Assembly: GCA_002104905.1 (NCBI GenBank)
Contig: MCFE01000114.1
Coordinates: forward strand, 101,976-165,975
Origin: Basidiobolus meristosporus CBS 931.73
Lineage: Eukaryota > Basidiobolomycota > Basidiobolomycetes > Basidiobolales > Basidiobolaceae
DNA: 64,000 bases
Direction: 5' to 3'
Positions 23,440 through 33,644 of the stretch are shown piece by piece (positions within the stretch are counted from its first letter, which is position 1; every line of letters starts with the position of its first letter). The notes beneath the pieces were generated by a model. It saw only the letters and a list, made by a program, of their open reading frames with translations. It had not been told where the DNA came from and did no database searches. The position numbers and the translations under genes were made by a program.

Positions 23440-23869
23440 CTCAGCAACTTCTCAGCAGAGGGAAGAATTTAAACATAACCAGTAGTAGCTACTTCAAAAA
23501 GTGATAGCTTAGGGCTCATAGCTGGCTGTAAGATTTTGAAGATACCTGTGGTGATTGAGGGAGCAGATATAGTATGTGGTACTCACCTGATGATTTATTG
23601 AATGTAAAAGCATTTTTGTACATTACATAGTCTTGGCAGATCTAACATACAGAATATGTTTAAGAAGGTCCCAAGATCATGTATGCAAACTTTGGGGTTG
23701 TTTAGGCAACATTGAAAAATTGCATGCTCTGGGTAACTGATACTTTGGTGAAAATACTCTTAGTCCAGGCTAAGAACTAACTGAGGAGTATCTGAGATTT
23801 GTAGTTAATAATCTAAGTGGCCAAGTGAGGCAAGTATATAGGTGCAAATACAAACTTTCAATACATTAG
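23440..23869 (-). pseudogene. Old copia fragment: gag start and 5' LTR
   Basis: On the minus strand the piece shows the LTR (about 23524-23869), the '...agctatgagccctaagct' primer-site area and the beginning of gag ('cttctcagcagagggaagaa' on the plus strand). It is clearly more diverged than Copia A-D and has lost the rest of the element. Confidence 0.65.
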
Positions 23870-23879
23870 AGGGTCTTGA

Positions 23880-24640
23880 GTGCCTTCTTTGGTGGCTATC
23901 ATTGTTTATTAAAGCATTGTCTTCTTCCTACATATTTGCACTGGATTTTCTAAATTCCATATCTAGGACTTCTATATGGATACTTTAAGATCATAACCTC
24001 AGTTCTGCACTCTAGGGCTTATAAGAAGCCCTAAAATATGCCTTTCAGGCTATGCAGGTGGGTAGCTACTGTGGTAATGGTCTTGGAGATATTGGAAGTG
24101 ACTAGGAGAACAAGTTGATTATATGGTTTTCACTTAGTTAATTATTGAATGTAAAAGGAGTATTTATACTTTAGTATAATCTTGGCATAATAAGCCCATA
24201 GAGTTGGTTTAGGAAGGTCCCAAGAGCATGTGTGCAAAGCTTGGGGCTGTTTGAGCAACTTTGAGAATTTTCATGTTCCAGGTACCTGATATTTAGGTGA
24301 AGATAATGTGAGTATATCCCAGCAAGGAATTTGATCAGTATTCTATAGAGCTTGTAGGTAATGATCTACATCACTAAGTTAGGTGAATATTTAGGTGGAG
24401 ATATAAATTTTCACAACAGCTATGACATCTTCATGAATAGATTGTATGACCATTGATTTCATCTCATTGGTCAACAGAGCAATTGTGATAGTTAGATATC
24501 CCATTTCTTCTCTTGGCAGAATCTTTTTGATAAAATATTTTGGCCAAGATACTCGCTCTTAATAGCTGAACATGTCTGATAGATGTCTTCTAATGATGCC
24601 CTGGCATTCCTTGCTACTTTTAGATGAATTACAAAATATA
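23880..24640 (-). pseudogene. Old copia gag fragment, interrupted by a solo LTR
   Basis: The pieces 23880-24069 and 24419-24640 align in order, on the minus strand, with gag of Copia D: the area before the zinc knuckle, 'cagttctgcactctagggct', the 'ctgaacatgtctgatagatg' block and 'cttctaatg'. The solo LTR 24070-24418 separates them. Every frame is broken. Confidence 0.65.
24070..24418 (-). mobile_element. Copia solo LTR with near-perfect TSD
   Basis: 349 bp from 'tgtggtaatggtcttggag' to 'ttttcacaaca', a B/D-type LTR. The flanks are GCTAC on the left and GCTAT on the right, 4 of 5 identical. It interrupts an old copia gag fragment. It most likely formed by recombination between the two LTRs of a complete element. 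Confidence 0.8.
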
Positions 24641-24689
24641 CAACACAATGCACCCTGATGTTTTTATCACACAGGGCAATTATATATTA

Positions 24690-24995
24690 AATGATGTGAA
24701 CAACTAGAGGACTTCCATGTTACTCACTTGTAGATTTATTAATCAAAAGTATGGTGTTTATACTTTTGATAAAGTAGAGCAAGCAAATGTGCAGAGTTTG
24801 TTACAGAAGGTCCCAAAAGTATGTGTGCAAAATTTGGGGGCTTTTGGACAACTTTGAGAAAGATCATAATCTGGGTACCTGATAATTTGGTAAAAATATA
24901 TGAAGTAAATCCCAACAAGAAATTTGGTCAGGACAGAATGTTAATCAAAGAATAAGATCTATGTGACTAAACTAGCATAGATATTTAGGAAGATT
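24690..24995 (-). repeat. Diverged copia LTR (subfamily 2)
   Basis: Reads 'cacttgtagatttattaatc', 'aagtatggtgtttatacttt' and 'gtcccaaaagtatgtgtgc', parallel to the LTRs at 51338-51910 rather than to Copia A-D. Ends are eroded. No coding sequence is linked to it here. Confidence 0.6.
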
Positions 24996-25900
24996 CCATT
25001 GACCAGTCACTGTTTGCATGCAGAGCAACAGTACACAACATTACACAATTGTTGCCATTTTACCTTATCAATGAATTCAAGCCTAGAATTCCAGGTGACC
25101 TTATGCAACCAAAGCTTATGGATACAATGGAGGATGAGCTTCATTGGCCAAACAGAAAACAACTCTGGCAAAAAGCCTCCAAGAAGCACAAAACAGATTC
25201 TTGCAAAGTGCTGCAAAGATAAAGACAAGATTTGACAAGCAGATAACACCTCAAGCACTGACTTTTAGGATTTTTGCCTTACTTGGGAATAGCACATGGA
25301 AAAGATGCTATAGGCATATGTATCTCTATGAGCATCTCAGTGCTTATTGCTCGCAACTCTTCTACACTGACCTCAACTTGCCAACTAGTCATATCCATCA
25401 CAGACTGATGAGATATCCTTGATCATATTTATATGTAATGGTACCAATACTGCCAACATAGCAATATTCCAAATGGGTCAACCAGTAAATACAGTGATCT
25501 TTCAAAGCACCAAAGTTCTAGTTTCAAAATATATCCAATGCGCTTAGAGTTTTAGTAGATTATTTGTGCGTAATGCCTCATACCATTCTCATGCACACAT
25601 CTCCACCTCCATTGGTTTTCTTTTGCCCACTGCCAGTAACAACAGTAAAGTTCCATTCTTCTGGTGTGATAAAACCAAGTGGACCATACCACCAACTCAC
25701 TATTAACTGTAGCACCATGAATTTTGTGTTACATCGATCCTCATTTGACCTGGATGATTATTGGTGCCAACCAACCCAGATCACTCCCAAGCCCCACACG
25801 TGTGCTTGGTATCATTGTACCACTGCCAATGACTGAGGCATCCATATCGATCCATGAAGGAATAACCATGACCTGGATACTAGGTAGATACAACTTTATT
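24996..25900. other. Boundary stretch between transposon block and gene island
   Basis: No supported gene. A plus-strand frame at 25144-25260 ('LAKSLQEAQNRFLQSAAKIK') loosely resembles the lysine/glutamine-rich linker near the end of gypsy integrases, too weak to call. CpG dinucleotides become frequent from about 25.7 kb onwards. The last ~100 bp resemble the 3' flank of the gene at 28039. Confidence 0.35.
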
Positions 25901-25946
25901 GAACCAGAATCAGAAACGCTATATACATCTTTAGCAAGGGATTGGC

Positions 25947-27317
25947 TTAGTAGTCCATACTGAAGTCATTCTCAAATGCGAACACATTGTAGGTATCATT
26001 ATATATATCACCATCCCCCATGTTGTTCCTGTACCCGTTCAACATTCGGTAGAACTTCCGACCGATCTTGGCATCGACCCAGGACTCGTTGAATAGCCGC
26101 TTACAAGCCGCCACATACTCGTAGGGGATGCTGGTCCGTGGAACTCCTTTTTCCGATCGTTGATCATACTCGATCGCCATCAGCTGGAGCACTAGCAGGT
26201 CGTACGAGGTCGGCATACTGAGCTCCTCGCTTACAATGGCCCTTTTGATCACTTCAAAGGAAGGGACTTTCATTTTACTTCCACCCATCAGGTCAAAGAG
26301 CTGGTCATTGTCCTTGTAAAACTTCACCCTCTTGGAGAAAATGGCCTCTCGAATCATTTCGTGAGTAGCGAAGGAACGTTTGGATTTGAACTGGGGATAA
26401 TGGACGCTCACGTTGTTTCCGTAAAGATCTCTGCAGTAGATCAGATACAGCGTCTTGTTTCTGGGGTAGGGCACCAGCAAGCATCGCTCCCTGTGGATCA
26501 TTTGCACACGGGTAGCGATGGACTTCATCATTCGACTAATCGACTTCTCAGACACCAGGAGCGCTTTCTTCTTCAGCCTGCCACGAACGGCGTCGACCAC
26601 GAAGTATGTGTTCGAGGTTTTGTCCGCGATGGATTTGAGGTATTTGAGTGGCTCCAGAAGGATGTCGGTGCTTGTCGAGCCAGCGGGTAGGAAATTCAGC
26701 AGGGCACACGTGTAATTCGCCATGCTATCTCGTTTCAGGAATGGGATGCTGTGCACAAGCTCCTGGTCCAAGCTGAAGATGATTCTCAAGATCAGCTTCT
26801 CGTAATGACGCGGTAGAAATCTCTCGTGGTTCATGTAGGTGGTGTGGAAACAATCGGCCACAAGCGGTAGAGCAAGAGCGATGTTTTCGGCCAAATAATG
26901 AGGATCATTGTAGGTATCTTCGTTGAGGCCAAACTCGCCAAAATCCTCCACCGGGTCAGCTCCAGCCAGCTGGTAGCGAAGCATTGCTCGATGGAACTGC
27001 TTGATTTCAATCCTTTCTCTCAACTCAGGAGGCAACTCTTCTGGCGTGTTGGATTGGGGAAATTGAGTCTTCTCAGCTGGCTGTAGGTCTTGCGGGTGGT
27101 CGATGATTTTGTGTTCGGCGATATAATCCGCGATGAGCTGTCTCACCTCGTCCTCAGAAGGTCGGATCAAGTAAGGAATCTGCTCCCATTCGGGATAGAC
27201 TTGTGAAAACACTTCCTGCTCCGCTTCAGCTAGTTCGAGGAATACTGCCGGTTCGCTCGACTGAGAACAACTGCTGCTCGCACCCCTTGACCCGGATGCT
27301 TTGACAGAGAATCGCAT
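25947..27317 (-). CDS. Unrecognised 456-aa protein, tandem copy 1
   Basis: A single uninterrupted frame from ATG at 27317 to the stop at 25947. I do not recognise the family. The N-terminal ~40 residues are Ser/Ala-rich and look disordered. The rest looks soluble, alpha-helical and charged, with no signal peptide, membrane segment or familiar catalytic motif. A conserved-looking centre reads 'YFVVDAVRGRLKKKALLVSE' and the C-terminus ends 'DTYNVFAFENDFSMDY'. A neighbouring gene at 28039 encodes a paralogue. Their last ~320 residues are nearly identical at DNA level, while the first ~130 differ at many places. A TATA-like 'acatatattcc' lies about 30 bp before the ATG. Codons are CpG-rich, unlike the transposons to the left. 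Function unknown. Confidence 0.8.
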   Translation of the reverse strand: MRFSVKASGSRGASSSCSQSSEPAVFLELAEAEQEVFSQVYPEWEQIPYLIRPSEDEVRQLIADYIAEHKIIDHPQDLQPAEKTQFPQSNTPEELPPELRERIEIKQFHRAMLRYQLAGADPVEDFGEFGLNEDTYNDPHYLAENIALALPLVADCFHTTYMNHERFLPRHYEKLILRIIFSLDQELVHSIPFLKRDSMANYTCALLNFLPAGSTSTDILLEPLKYLKSIADKTSNTYFVVDAVRGRLKKKALLVSEKSISRMMKSIATRVQMIHRERCLLVPYPRNKTLYLIYCRDLYGNNVSVHYPQFKSKRSFATHEMIREAIFSKRVKFYKDNDQLFDLMGGSKMKVPSFEVIKRAIVSEELSMPTSYDLLVLQLMAIEYDQRSEKGVPRTSIPYEYVAACKRLFNESWVDAKIGRKFYRMLNGYRNNMGDGDIYNDTYNVFAFENDFSMDY

Positions 27318-27582
27318 TTGATGGCTTATTACAGGTAGCCTAGTCAGGAATATATGTACTCTCTCGGTTCATAGCTGTTCCGATCATCGCAGGTGGCGTG
27401 GCAAATCGCTATTTTCTGAGGGTTTGACATCCCAAATTGGTAGATAAAGCTAATGGCGTTGTCTGGATAGTCCACTCAGCCGATGATGTCACGTAGCAAG
27501 AATATCTCATTGTGCTATTCCATGGATCGAGCCTAGCAGGACAGTGTTAACTAACAAGGTTCCCTCGGCGAGAGTATATAAT

Positions 27583-27620
27583 ATGGGCATCACCCTTGCC
27601 AGTCTGCGTCAGATTCTTTT
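27583..27620 (+). pseudogene. Possible relic of the start of the PLP-enzyme gene
   Basis: After 'gagtatataatatggg' the sequence can be read M-G-I-T-L-A-S-L-R-Q-I. The intact enzyme at 30832 begins M-D-P-S-L-A-S-L-R-Q-I. The DNA agrees over most of 'ccagtctgcgtcagattc', and a similar '-gagtata-' stretch precedes both starts. Nothing of the enzyme follows. The match is short, so chance is not excluded. Confidence 0.35.
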
Positions 27621-27677
27621 GAGTTGGACTACAACTACTGCTACCCTTTGGATGGATTTCATTAGTAGTTACAGAGT

Positions 27678-27731
27678 ACATTCGGTGGAACTTCCGTGGA
27701 ACTGAGGATAATGAACGCTCACGTTGTTTCC
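27678..27731 (-). pseudogene. Relic of a third copy of the 456-aa gene
   Basis: 27678-27696 matches the gene's 3' part ('acattcggtggaacttccg', compare 28135-28153). It is joined to 27695-27731, which matches an upstream part ('actgaggataatgaacgctc', compare 28483-28502). The intervening ~320 bp of the gene are absent. The second block has the bases of copy 2, not copy 1. It lies between the two full copies. Confidence 0.65.
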
Positions 27732-28038
27732 ACGAAACGGAATCTGGTTCCAGTTGAAAATGTTGTGTTGGCTCTCATTTGACTGCCTGTGGGTTTGCTG
27801 GATGATTTATGCCCAATGTCCCATACTATGACCACTGCCTATAATTACTCTCTTGATGGGCTTCCTCGATATATTTGGCCACCCAGAGCACTCTCGGAGG
27901 CATACATAGAAAATCAAAGGATGCCGCTTTCAAAATGACGATTCCGCGGTAAATGATTAGTACCTCGTTGCTGGATAGATACAGTATTTACTGAACAAGA
28001 ATCAGAGACGCTATATACATCTTTGGCACGTGATTGAC

Positions 28039-29406
28039 TTAGTAGGCCATGCTAAAGTCATTCTCAAATGCGAAAACATTGTAGGTATCGTCATATATAT
28101 CACCATCCCCCATGTTGTTCCTGTACCCGTTCAACATTCGGTAGAACTTCCGACCGATCTTGGCATCGACCCAGGACTCGTTGAATAGCCGCTTACAAGC
28201 CGCCACATACTCGTAGGGGATGCTGGTCCGTGGAACTCCTTTTTCCGATCGTTGATCATACTCGATCGCCATCAGCTGGAGCACTAGCAGGTCGTACGAG
28301 GTCGGCATACTGAGCTCCTCGCTTACAATGGCCCTTTTGATCACTTCAAAGGAAGGGACTTTCATTTTACTTCCACCCATCAGGTCAAAGAGCTGGTCAT
28401 TGTCCTTGTAAAACTTCACCCTCTTGGAGAAAATGGCCTCTCGAATCATTTCGTGAGTAGCATAGCACTTGGAGTGGAACTGAGGATAATGAACGCTCAC
28501 GTTGTTTCCGTAAAGGTCTCTGCAGTAGATCAGATACAGCGTCTTGTTTCTGGGGTAGGGCACCAGCAAGCATCGCTCCCTGTGGATCATTTGCACACGG
28601 GTAGCGATGGACTTCATCATTCGACTAATCGACTTCTCAGACACCAGGAGCGCTTTCTTCTTCAGCCTGCCACGAACGGCGTCGACCACGAAGTATGTGT
28701 TCGAGGTTTTGTCCGCGATGGATTTGAGGTATTTGAGTGGCTCCAGAAGGATGTCGGTGCTTGTCGAGCCAGCGGGTAGGAAATTCAGCAGGGCACACGT
28801 GTAATTCGCCATGCTATCTCGTTTCAGGAATGGGATGCTGTGCACAAGCTCCTGGTCCAAGCTGAAGATGATTCTCAAGATCAGCTTCTCGTAATGACGC
28901 GGTAGAAATCTCTCGTGGTTCATGTAGGTGGTGTGGAAACAATCGGCCACAAGCGGTAGAGCAAGAGCGATGTTTTCGGCCAAGTAGTGAGGATCATTGT
29001 AGGTCTCTTCGTTGAGGCCGAACTCGCTGAAGTCTTGCGTCGGATTGCAGCCTGCTAACTGGTAGCGAAGCATTGCTCGATGAAATTGCTTGATTTCAAT
29101 CCTTTCTCTCAGCTCAGGAGGCAACACATCGGGTGTGTCGGAATGAGGAAACCATTTCTTTTCAGCCGGCTGCAGGTCTTGTGGGTGGTCGAGTATTCTG
29201 CGTTCGGTGAGATAGTCTGCGATGAGTAGTCTCACTTCATCCTCTGATGGTCGGATCAAGTGCGGGATCTGATCCCAGAACGGATAGACCATTGGAAAGG
29301 CTTCTTTCTCATTTTCTGTGAGCTCCAATGTGCTCTCCAGGGCCCTCGTACGGAGAGTAGCGCGATCTTTACCCTTTGAACTGGATGGTATGGCAGGAAA
29401 CTTCAT
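28039..29406 (-). CDS. Unrecognised 455-aa protein, tandem copy 2
   Basis: Single frame. I chose ATG 29406 because it aligns with the start of copy 1 (M-K-F-P against M-R-F-S); an upstream in-frame GTG at 29445 is less likely. The N-terminal ~130 residues differ from copy 1 at many positions but keep motifs such as 'IPHLIRPSEDEVR' and 'LPPELRERIEIKQFHRAMLR'. From 'TYNDPHYLAENIALALPLVA' to the end the proteins are almost the same, except 'FHSKCYATHE' against 'FKSKRSFATHE'. The similarity continues ~70 bp past the stop. The pair points to duplication with recent gene conversion of the 3' two thirds. No family or function recognised; probably intracellular. Confidence 0.8.
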   Translation of the reverse strand: MKFPAIPSSSKGKDRATLRTRALESTLELTENEKEAFPMVYPFWDQIPHLIRPSEDEVRLLIADYLTERRILDHPQDLQPAEKKWFPHSDTPDVLPPELRERIEIKQFHRAMLRYQLAGCNPTQDFSEFGLNEETYNDPHYLAENIALALPLVADCFHTTYMNHERFLPRHYEKLILRIIFSLDQELVHSIPFLKRDSMANYTCALLNFLPAGSTSTDILLEPLKYLKSIADKTSNTYFVVDAVRGRLKKKALLVSEKSISRMMKSIATRVQMIHRERCLLVPYPRNKTLYLIYCRDLYGNNVSVHYPQFHSKCYATHEMIREAIFSKRVKFYKDNDQLFDLMGGSKMKVPSFEVIKRAIVSEELSMPTSYDLLVLQLMAIEYDQRSEKGVPRTSIPYEYVAACKRLFNESWVDAKIGRKFYRMLNGYRNNMGDGDIYDDTYNVFAFENDFSMAY

Positions 29407-29459
29407 TGATTGATAGCTGTGTGTGTTGTGGATGATAGGATACACTGGAGCGTATATGT

Positions 29460-30780
29460 ATTCCTTCGGTCCATATCATATCCGACTTTCACAACGCGGC
29501 TAGTGAGTGGCGTGAACAGAATGAGGAACGATATCCCTAATTAGTTGGCAAGGGTGGACGGTGGTGTATTGAATCACCAGGCCATAAATCGTAAACGCAA
29601 TTAAATTCTAGCGTTTCTTGGCATCCTATGATGCAATTTGATGGCCCATGTAAGGAAATCGGTCGGACCATGCCATATAGTTCCCATCTAATGTGACAAC
29701 CTTTTCTATAAGACTTATGGTGTTGTTGGTGCAGACAACTCAGCGATACATGCTTCCGATTGCGGCCAAGTATACCACTGAGGCTATCAGGCTATATAGC
29801 ATTTGTGTACATGAAATGAACAGAAGATATCTCATTGTCTTAGGGCCATTGTTCTAGCTATACATACCTACATTTATAAGCATCCATAACCTACCCTGGA
29901 TTAATCCACGAAACTATTCGAGCTTGAATGAGTTACCAAACCGTTCAAAACCCAGGACCTTTACGAACAGCATTCCAAGGCCTTGCCCAACGTTCCTATT
30001 CGTATTAACGTTTAACAGGAGTAGATACCCCGCCTTCAACCTGCGAAGATAACTCGATTTTCAGTAGGGAATTGCCACTGGGACCTGGTTTGGTCAACAG
30101 TCGGGGTCAGGGTGGAAGAAGGATGGCCGAGATGGATAGGTTTAGGGTTAGTTTCCCTTGGTTTGCCAAAGACTTAGGTTCAGTTGAAGGCGAAAGTCGT
30201 TACACGAGAAAGCGAATATACATTGCGCCAATCATAGGGACACATCGCGAATACCCTTATATGCTATGGGTAAATGAGGCTCTTCCTACTACATGTACAG
30301 TTGGCAAAACCTCCACTTTGTCCCTCACCTTCCCGAAACCATTATATCAAAAGACTCCTCCAAACTATTGACCGATGCTCCACCTATTGGAGCAAGGGCC
30401 ACGGTAAAAAATGAGGGAATTCGCTGTTGGAAGATTATGGCCAAGCCAAGGAGGCCGTCCATTTCCTAGCCCAGGTGCAGGTGACGCTATGTGAGGTCAC
30501 GTTTTGTCGAATAGTGAGAATCCGAGGCTGCAGTTGGATGGATGAATAACCAGTTTCTCCCCGTGGGAAGAATGCCCTCCACGCTACAGACCAACTTCCA
30601 AACCAAAGCCTGCCCACCAATCTCGCCGGCCAGTTTACTGGAAGCAGGTGTATCCCAATCTGGAATCAGGCCGAGGGTGGCATGAAATACTCCCATTGGG
30701 AGATCCCGTAGACTCGTCATCAGCGAATTCGATTCCGCAATCCCACGCATCAAAATTAGTCATGGCGAACCACATGGATT
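29460..30780. other. Intergenic region upstream of the PLP enzyme
   Basis: About 1.3 kb with CpG content like the gene island. The open frames, for example a 99-codon one at 30072-30371, have no motif, no paralogue and no promoter-like setting that I can point to. I see no RNA gene. Confidence 0.35.
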
Positions 30781-30831
30781 GGACCGATATAATGCCGCGA
30801 AGATCACCTCTACCGAGTATACGAATCCAAC

Positions 30832-32043
30832 ATGGACCCTTCCCTCGCCAGCCTGCGCCAGATTCCGTTTGGTCAGTCGGCCAGAAAATTGTATCCCTTG
30901 GAGCCGGGATACACCAACTTAAATAACGGAAGCTTCGGGACGGTTCCGTTGTACGTGGAAGCGGCGAGACGTGAGTGGTTGGACAGGAGTGAAAAAAACC
31001 CCGACAAATGGTTACGTCATGACTACTTTCAACAGTACGAACGGGTCAGAGATGAAGTGGCCGACTATGTGGGAGCCGAGAAAGAGAACCTAGTATTCGT
31101 ACAGAATGCGACGAACGGAGTGAACTCTGTGGTCAGGTCGCTGAACTTCAAGCCAGAGGAGAAGGTAGTATATTTCAGCACCACGTACAACGCGGTGAAG
31201 CAGCTTCTCTTCTACCTCCGGGATTCCCAACGCTTGTCCCTAGTAGAGGTCCAAGTGGACTTCCCCTTCAAAGACGAGGACCTGTTGAAACAGGTCGGAG
31301 AGTTGTTGGACCGAGAGCCGAATATCAAGCTGGCCATCGTGGATGCAATCTCCTCGGTCCCCGCCCTGCTTTTCCCCTTCGTAGAGCTGAATAAACTCTT
31401 CAAGTCGAGGGGCATCACGGTTTTGGTGGATGGGGCGCATGCGTACGGCCAGATCCCGTTGAAGCTTGAAGAGTGCGGGGCAGACTTTTTCGTCACCAAC
31501 ATCCACAAGTGGGGTCAGAGCTCACGCCCGTGTGCCCTACTGTACGCTACGAAGAAGCAGCAAATGAACATCCACCCTTCCAGTATATCCCACGGTTACG
31601 AGACGCGCAGTTTCTATGAGGATTTTCAATGGACAGGCACGACAGATCTTAGTCAAATCATGTCGGTGTCCGCTGCGCTCGCGTACCGGAAGGCTATAGG
31701 GGAGGAGAGAATTCTCCGGTATATCCACGAACTGGCAGTGAAGGGGGGTCAGAAAGTCGCGACCATTCTCGGAACTGAGGTGATTGGTGACGAGCACCAG
31801 ATTCCAGCCATGGTCAATGTCAGACTGCCTTTATCCGCACAGCATGGGGACAAGCATATTCGTCAGCTGGCGGTCACGCTGCTCCAGAAATTCAATGTAG
31901 CCGTCTCGATTTATCAATACAAGGGCACCTGGTATACACGGCTATCCGCGCAGATCTTCAATTCCCTTGAAGAGTTCGAGCGGGTCGGCTACCTGATCAA
32001 GGAATTGATCGAAGGAAGAGATCCGCCCACCACCAAGCTTTAA
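30832..32043 (+). CDS. PLP-dependent class V aminotransferase-fold enzyme (isopenicillin-N-epimerase/Egt2-like)
   Basis: A 403-aa single-exon protein of the fold-type I, class V aminotransferase superfamily. The N-terminus 'YTNLNNGSFGTVP' is the family's L-N-x-G-x-x-G start. 'VFVQNATNGVN' (about 90-100) is the phosphate-binding turn. 'VDGAHAYGQIPL' holds Asp200, which would pair with the pyridine nitrogen, and His203. 'TNIHKWGQSSRP' supplies the Schiff-base lysine, Lys226. There is no signal peptide, so it is cytosolic. Length and motifs fit fungal proteins annotated as isopenicillin N epimerase-like, a group that includes ergothioneine-pathway C-S lyases (Egt2) and cysteine desulfhydrases. 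No ergothioneine or beta-lactam partner gene is nearby, so substrate and reaction stay open. Confidence is high for the fold, low for the substrate. Confidence 0.85.
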   Translation: MDPSLASLRQIPFGQSARKLYPLEPGYTNLNNGSFGTVPLYVEAARREWLDRSEKNPDKWLRHDYFQQYERVRDEVADYVGAEKENLVFVQNATNGVNSVVRSLNFKPEEKVVYFSTTYNAVKQLLFYLRDSQRLSLVEVQVDFPFKDEDLLKQVGELLDREPNIKLAIVDAISSVPALLFPFVELNKLFKSRGITVLVDGAHAYGQIPLKLEECGADFFVTNIHKWGQSSRPCALLYATKKQQMNIHPSSISHGYETRSFYEDFQWTGTTDLSQIMSVSAALAYRKAIGEERILRYIHELAVKGGQKVATILGTEVIGDEHQIPAMVNVRLPLSAQHGDKHIRQLAVTLLQKFNVAVSIYQYKGTWYTRLSAQIFNSLEEFERVGYLIKELIEGRDPPTTKL

Positions 32044-32432
32044 GCCCCCCCCCAATCCATACCCATGCCAGGGAATTTTTCCCGATGGCGCACCACCAGT
32101 AGCACCGAATTTAATAAACGCTAAAACTAGAAAGATCCCCTCTAACTCCCCGGCGGCAATGCTGGACACCTGTTAAATCTGGTCTGCCCTGTGCAAATCC
32201 TTGCTTTGTTGTAGGGACACATGGAGTGCTCGACGCCAGACTGTCATCCAATTGGTCTGGATGCGCGCGCGAGAACCAATCTGGTCGAGATCATGCTCCT
32301 CACTCCGCTCAACCCTAAATCAATCAGCCATGGTTCTTAGGACAGTCACACGAATTGCCAGTGCACTGGAGGACCATCCAACACATGACATGAGGAACTG
32401 GCAACCGGAATTCCTTGATTATTAGCCATGGT

Positions 32433-32443
32433 TGTATATAAGG
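32433..32443 (+). promoter_or_regulatory. TATA box of chitin deacetylase 1
   Basis: 'tgtatataagg' lies about 60 bp before the ATG at 32500. An equivalent box ('ttatataagg') stands about 70 bp before the paralogous deacetylase at 48584. Confidence 0.6.
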
Positions 32444-32499
32444 TGGCGCGGCCTACACAAAGACACCACCTGCACCCAAGCCATTTCCTCACCTCGCGG

Positions 32500-33644
32500 A
32501 TGATTCAACCTTTACTAAACTTCACCTGTCTAGCCATAGTGACGCTGGGCATTGTCGCGGCGCAAGATTCCGGCGAAGGGTATGTTTTCAAATGCGACCA
32601 GCCGGGCAACTTCGCGCTGACCTTCGACGATGGTAGGAGAGATGGATGGCCCACCCCAGCCTCATCACCACCTTGGTACTCACAACATCCCCCCTCATTC
32701 TTTCCACAGGGCCAAGTCCGTACACTGGCACTTTGCTCGGAATCCTAAAAAGCAACGCCATCAAGGCCACCTTCTTCTCTGTTGGCACACAGGCGGCCGA
32801 TGCCAGTATCTCCAAGTATCTCAAACAGGCCTACGACGAGGGTCACCAGATCGCTTCCCATACGAACACCCACGCGGATCTCAACAAGCTTTCGCCAGAG
32901 AAAATCAAGAGCGAAATGAGCCTCACCGCAGATGCCATCCGGCGTGCTACCGGCGTAGTGCCCGCCATGATGCGCCCTCCCTACGGGAACTGCAATGAGC
33001 AGTGCAGGGGAATCATGAAGGAGATGGGCTACACCGTGATACAATGGAGCGTGGACTCCAATGACTGGCAGTATATGGGACAGCCAGACAAATGGGACCT
33101 GCTCGTATCCAACGTCAACAAGGTCGTAAGCGCATCCAACCCACAGTCGGACTCTTTCATCTCCCTGCAGCATGACATCCACCAGTTCAGTGTGGAGAGA
33201 ACCCCCAAGGTGATCGAGTCCATCAAGGCGAAGGGGTACAAATTTGTTACCGTCTCTCAGTGCTTGGGCAACCGTTTCCCGATGTATCAAAATCTGGCCA
33301 ATCCCGATCCCTCAACTTCAGTGTCGACTCCTGGTCCAAGTTCATCAACACCTATCCCTAGCTCCTCAACCGCTGCCCCCAACAATGGCACTTCTAGCGT
33401 CACAGGTAGTATAACCAGTCCTACCTCTCTGGTCAGCAGCATCAGCACCTCTGCTGCGACAACTCTCTCCTCTACCAAACTCAGTAGTACTACGGAACAA
33501 ACCTCTGCTCCAACCAGTGTGAGCCCAACCTCACCTTCCTCCCAGCCACCACGTGTCACCAATAATCTCTCGCTGAACATCCCGACCTCGAGATACGTCG
33601 TCTCTCTGCTTGCGGTTTGTTTAGGCTATGCAATCCAGCAGTAG
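32500..33644 (+). CDS. Chitin deacetylase 1, GPI-anchored (NodB domain, CE4)
   Basis: Two exons, 32500-32632 and 32710-33644, with a 77-bp GT-AG intron that splits the Gly codon right after T-F-D-D. The product has 355 aa. Residues 1-21 form a signal peptide. The NodB domain follows with motif 1 'TFDDG' (41-45), motif 2 'SHTNTH' (94-99, metal-binding histidines), motif 3 'RPPYG' (133-137), motif 4 'DSNDW' and motif 5 'ISLQHDIHQF'. After about residue 260 comes a Ser/Thr-rich stalk and a hydrophobic tail ('YVVSLLAVCLGYAIQQ') typical of GPI anchoring. The enzyme would remove acetyl groups from chitin at the cell wall, giving chitosan. It is closest to the copy at 48584, with the same intron site and motif wording. 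Confidence 0.93.

Noticed and set aside
25144-25422. Gypsy integrase tail
   Set aside because: Only a loosely similar Lys/Gln-rich stretch; no H-H-C-C, D-D-E or GPY/F block nearby.
30072-30371. 99-codon plus-strand frame before the PLP enzyme
   Set aside because: No domain, no promoter signal I can point to, no paralogue; composition looks like chance in GC-richer DNA.
31212-31508. Antisense frames inside the PLP enzyme gene
   Set aside because: They are mirror frames of a strongly supported coding sequence.
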